A DNA stretch of 7,775 bases, from the NCBI GenBank assembly GCA_946610835.1, contig CAMOCU010000038.1, positions 1 through 7,775 on the forward strand. Reading direction: 5' to 3'. Every line of letters begins with the position of its first letter. Position 1 is the stretch's first letter. The notes beneath the pieces are model-generated. The model was not told the origin of the DNA and ran no database searches. It saw only the letters and a list, made by a program, of their open reading frames with translations. This DNA is from an uncultured Clostridia bacterium. GTDB lineage: Bacteria > Bacillota > Clostridia > Oscillospirales > Acutalibacteraceae. Positions 5,768-7,775 of this stretch are shown here, one piece after another. The translations under genes were made by a program, and so were the position numbers.

Positions 5768-7775
5768 ATGGCAGCAAAGAATTCTACTTCCACCACAAAA
5801 AAAACGTCCTCCGGCGCCAAAGGAAAAAGCGCTTCCGGGACAAAAAACAGTCAGCCTGCCGGCAAAGCGCCGACGGGCGGAAAATCTTCTACGCCAAAAA
5901 CGTCGACCAAAACGCCCGCGCGCGCCGAGCAGCCGCAGCATGTAACGCGCCAGCGGTCGGCGATCCTGCTTTTGGGCGCGGCCGTGCTTTTGTTTTGCAT
6001 GGCTGCGATCGAGGGGCAGCGCGTTTGGTTTTCGCTGCATCATGGTCTGTTCGGCTTGTTCGGCGTGTGCGGCTGGGCGATCCCGGCGATCCTTGTGGCG
6101 CTGGCAGTCGTTTTTACGATTAACAAACCTCTGGGCGGCATGCGCTCGGAATTTGTTTTTGCCGGGTTGTTTCTTGTGGTGCTCAGCGGAATCGTCCACG
6201 TCGGGTTTCACGACGCGATGTATCTTGAACAAAACGGGTTCGGGGTGCAGATCCGCGACGCATGGGCATATGATTCCGTTGTGCGTTCCGGCGGCGTACT
6301 GGGCGTGCTGGTGGGCAATTCCTTCGCCGCGTTGTTCGGCAAAGTGCCGGCGATGATCACAATGGTTGTTTTGCTGTTTGTGTCATTTATGCTCTTCTCC
6401 GGCACAACGCTTCTCGCGCTGTATTACGGCATTTCCAAACCGGTCAAAAAGGTCGGCGAGATGGCGGATGCACGGATCGAGCAGGGGATGCGCAGGCACG
6501 AAGAATTTGAGGCACAGCGGGCGCTGCGCCGCGAGGAAAAAGAGCAGCGCCGCGCGCAGACCGAGCGTACAGAGCGCAAGTTCAATCCGGACATCCGCAT
6601 CGGCCCCGATCCCGTGCCCAAAATAGATTATACGGAAAACGAAAATTTCCTTCCCGATTTTATTTATGCCGACAATGACCGTTCCGCTCCGAAAAACACC
6701 ATGCGCCCGCCGGTTCTGGTGAGCGACGACGCGTCTTTTGTGCAGACGGACAACGAGTTCCGCAAACCGCCGCGCCGCGTGCGCAAGGGTGATCTCGGCC
6801 CCGATGCGCAGGCAGCGGCGGATGCCGCATCGGACATGCCTGCTGTGCCGACGGAAGAATCGGCTCCGGAGCCGGAGGAACCTGCCGTCGAGCCGATCCC
6901 GCAGGTGCAAATGCCCCCGCGCCGCCGCAAGAGCAGGGGGAAATCTGACAATCTTCCGCCGGACGACAGTGCGCAGGCGAAGACGGATGAACTGTTTGAG
7001 ATCCCCGCACCCGAAGGGGATCCGCAGATGCGCACCTACCGCAAGCCGCCGCTGTCCTGCCTGGCGGAGCCTGTCTACAACGCCGAATACGGCGGCGCCA
7101 ACGCAGAGATCGAGCGCAATTCCGCGCTGCTGATCAAAACGCTGGAAAGCTTCAATGTCAAGGCGTCTATCATCGACGTTGCGCGCGGCCCGTCTGTCAC
7201 GCGGTACGAACTGCTTCCGGCGGAGGGCGTCAAAATCAGCAAAATCACCAACCTTGCCGACGATATCGCGCTGCGTCTGGCGTCGTCCGGCGTGCGCATT
7301 GAAGCGCCGATCCCGAACAAGGCGGCCATCGGCATCGAGGTGCCAAACCGTGCCAAAGCGTCTGTAACGCTGCGCGAGATCATCGATACGGATGTATACC
7401 GAAAGGGTCGTGAAAAGAGTATTCTCAACGTTGCGCTCGGCAAGGATATTGCAGGCAATGTGATCTGTGTTGACATCGCCCGCATGCCGCACCTGCTGAT
7501 TGCCGGAACGACAGGTTCCGGTAAATCCGTGTGCGTCAATTCCATGATAATGAGCATCTTGTACAACGCCGACCCGGACGAGGTCAAGCTGCTGATGATT
7601 GATCCCAAGCAGGTGGAATTTACCGTTTACAGCGGCATTCCGCACCTGCTGGTGCCGGTCGTGTCGGATCCGCGCAAAGCGTCCGGTGCGCTCAACTGGG
7701 CAGTGACGGAAATGCTCGGCCGATACAAAAAATTCTCCGAGCGCAATGTCCGCGACATCACCGGCTATAACAAGC
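5768..7775 (+). CDS. ftsK: FtsK/SpoIIIE family DNA translocase, N-terminal 669 residues (cut by the window edge)
   Basis: FtsK/SpoIIIE is a membrane-anchored hexameric motor that pumps chromosomal DNA through the division or sporulation septum. The ATG at 5768 has GAGAGGG upstream with a 5-base gap; the frame is open to the window end. In order: a Lys/Ser/Thr/Pro-rich cytoplasmic tail (1-62); four or five membrane segments (about 64-81, 93-118, 127-147, 173-190, 194-220); a charged, probably coiled stretch (235-270); a low-complexity acidic/Pro linker (about 275-425); the alpha domain (about 430-560); and the RecA-like motor with Walker A GTTGSGKS (580-587) and Walker B KLLMIDPK (607-614, D612). 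The rest of the motor and the DNA-reading gamma domain lie outside the window. A run of eight A (5799-5806) falls at codons 10-13. Sequence up to Walker B does not separate a division FtsK from a sporulation SpoIIIE; in Firmicutes one protein often serves both roles. Confidence 0.96.
   Translation, partial: MAAKNSTSTTKKTSSGAKGKSASGTKNSQPAGKAPTGGKSSTPKTSTKTPARAEQPQHVTRQRSAILLLGAAVLLFCMAAIEGQRVWFSLHHGLFGLFGVCGWAIPAILVALAVVFTINKPLGGMRSEFVFAGLFLVVLSGIVHVGFHDAMYLEQNGFGVQIRDAWAYDSVVRSGGVLGVLVGNSFAALFGKVPAMITMVVLLFVSFMLFSGTTLLALYYGISKPVKKVGEMADARIEQGMRRHEEFEAQRALRREEKEQRRAQTERTERKFNPDIRIGPDPVPKIDYTENENFLPDFIYADNDRSAPKNTMRPPVLVSDDASFVQTDNEFRKPPRRVRKGDLGPDAQAAADAASDMPAVPTEESAPEPEEPAVEPIPQVQMPPRRRKSRGKSDNLPPDDSAQAKTDELFEIPAPEGDPQMRTYRKPPLSCLAEPVYNAEYGGANAEIERNSALLIKTLESFNVKASIIDVARGPSVTRYELLPAEGVKISKITNLADDIALRLASSGVRIEAPIPNKAAIGIEVPNRAKASVTLREIIDTDVYRKGREKSILNVALGKDIAGNVICVDIARMPHLLIAGTTGSGKSVCVNSMIMSILYNADPDEVKLLMIDPKQVEFTVYSGIPHLLVPVVSDPRKASGALNWAVTEMLGRYKKFSERNVRDITGYNK

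Noticed and set aside
6383..7645. 420-codon open frame on the minus strand opposite ftsK
   Set aside because: It lies in antisense codon register with the FtsK linker and motor; the Arg/Ala-rich product shows no domain.

Overview
The window looks like chromosome from a Gram-positive member of the Clostridia, most like the GC-richer gut lineages around Oscillospirales/Ruminococcaceae. The reasons are strong AGGAGG-type ribosome binding sites, SigA-type promoters with 17-base spacers and extended -10 boxes, a DUF4474 protein of a kind I associate with Clostridia, an FtsK/SpoIIIE with a Lys/Ser/Thr-rich N-terminal tail, and GC-rich codon use. This placement is inference; no taxonomic marker gene is present.

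Layout. (1) Positions 1-2367, all on the minus strand, hold the DNA-packaging start of a tailed-phage late operon in the order small terminase, large terminase (PBSX-type), portal (cut by the window edge). The genes overlap or nearly touch, and both terminase subunits look intact. (2) Positions 2368-2502 are a short gap with a very strong rho-independent terminator (2406-2453). It separates the phage block from the genes upstream and lies where a prophage/chromosome boundary may be. (3) Positions 2503-3711 (minus) encode a secreted DUF4474 protein of unknown function. (4) Positions 3771-5495 (minus) encode a long-chain acyl-CoA synthetase with all adenylation motifs. It is probably co-transcribed with the DUF4474 gene across a weak hairpin. 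(5) Positions 5496-5767 are a divergent promoter region with two candidate minus-strand promoters, one good plus-strand promoter, a tandem CTTAAG repeat and a 16-bp perfect palindrome. (6) Position 5768 to the end (plus) encodes an FtsK/SpoIIIE DNA translocase, cut off shortly after Walker B.

How it fits together. The synthetase and FtsK genes are ordinary chromosomal genes transcribed divergently. The phage packaging genes run away from them. No integrase, repressor or lysis gene is visible, so whether the phage genes form a complete prophage, a remnant or a domesticated particle cannot be settled here. All six genes nearly lack TTA, CTA and TCA codons, which leaves long open frames on the opposite strand. 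Those antisense frames were not taken as genes. I found no RNA gene, CRISPR array or insertion sequence, and nothing that clearly amounts to a new system. The most open questions are the DUF4474 protein and the phage/chromosome junction.
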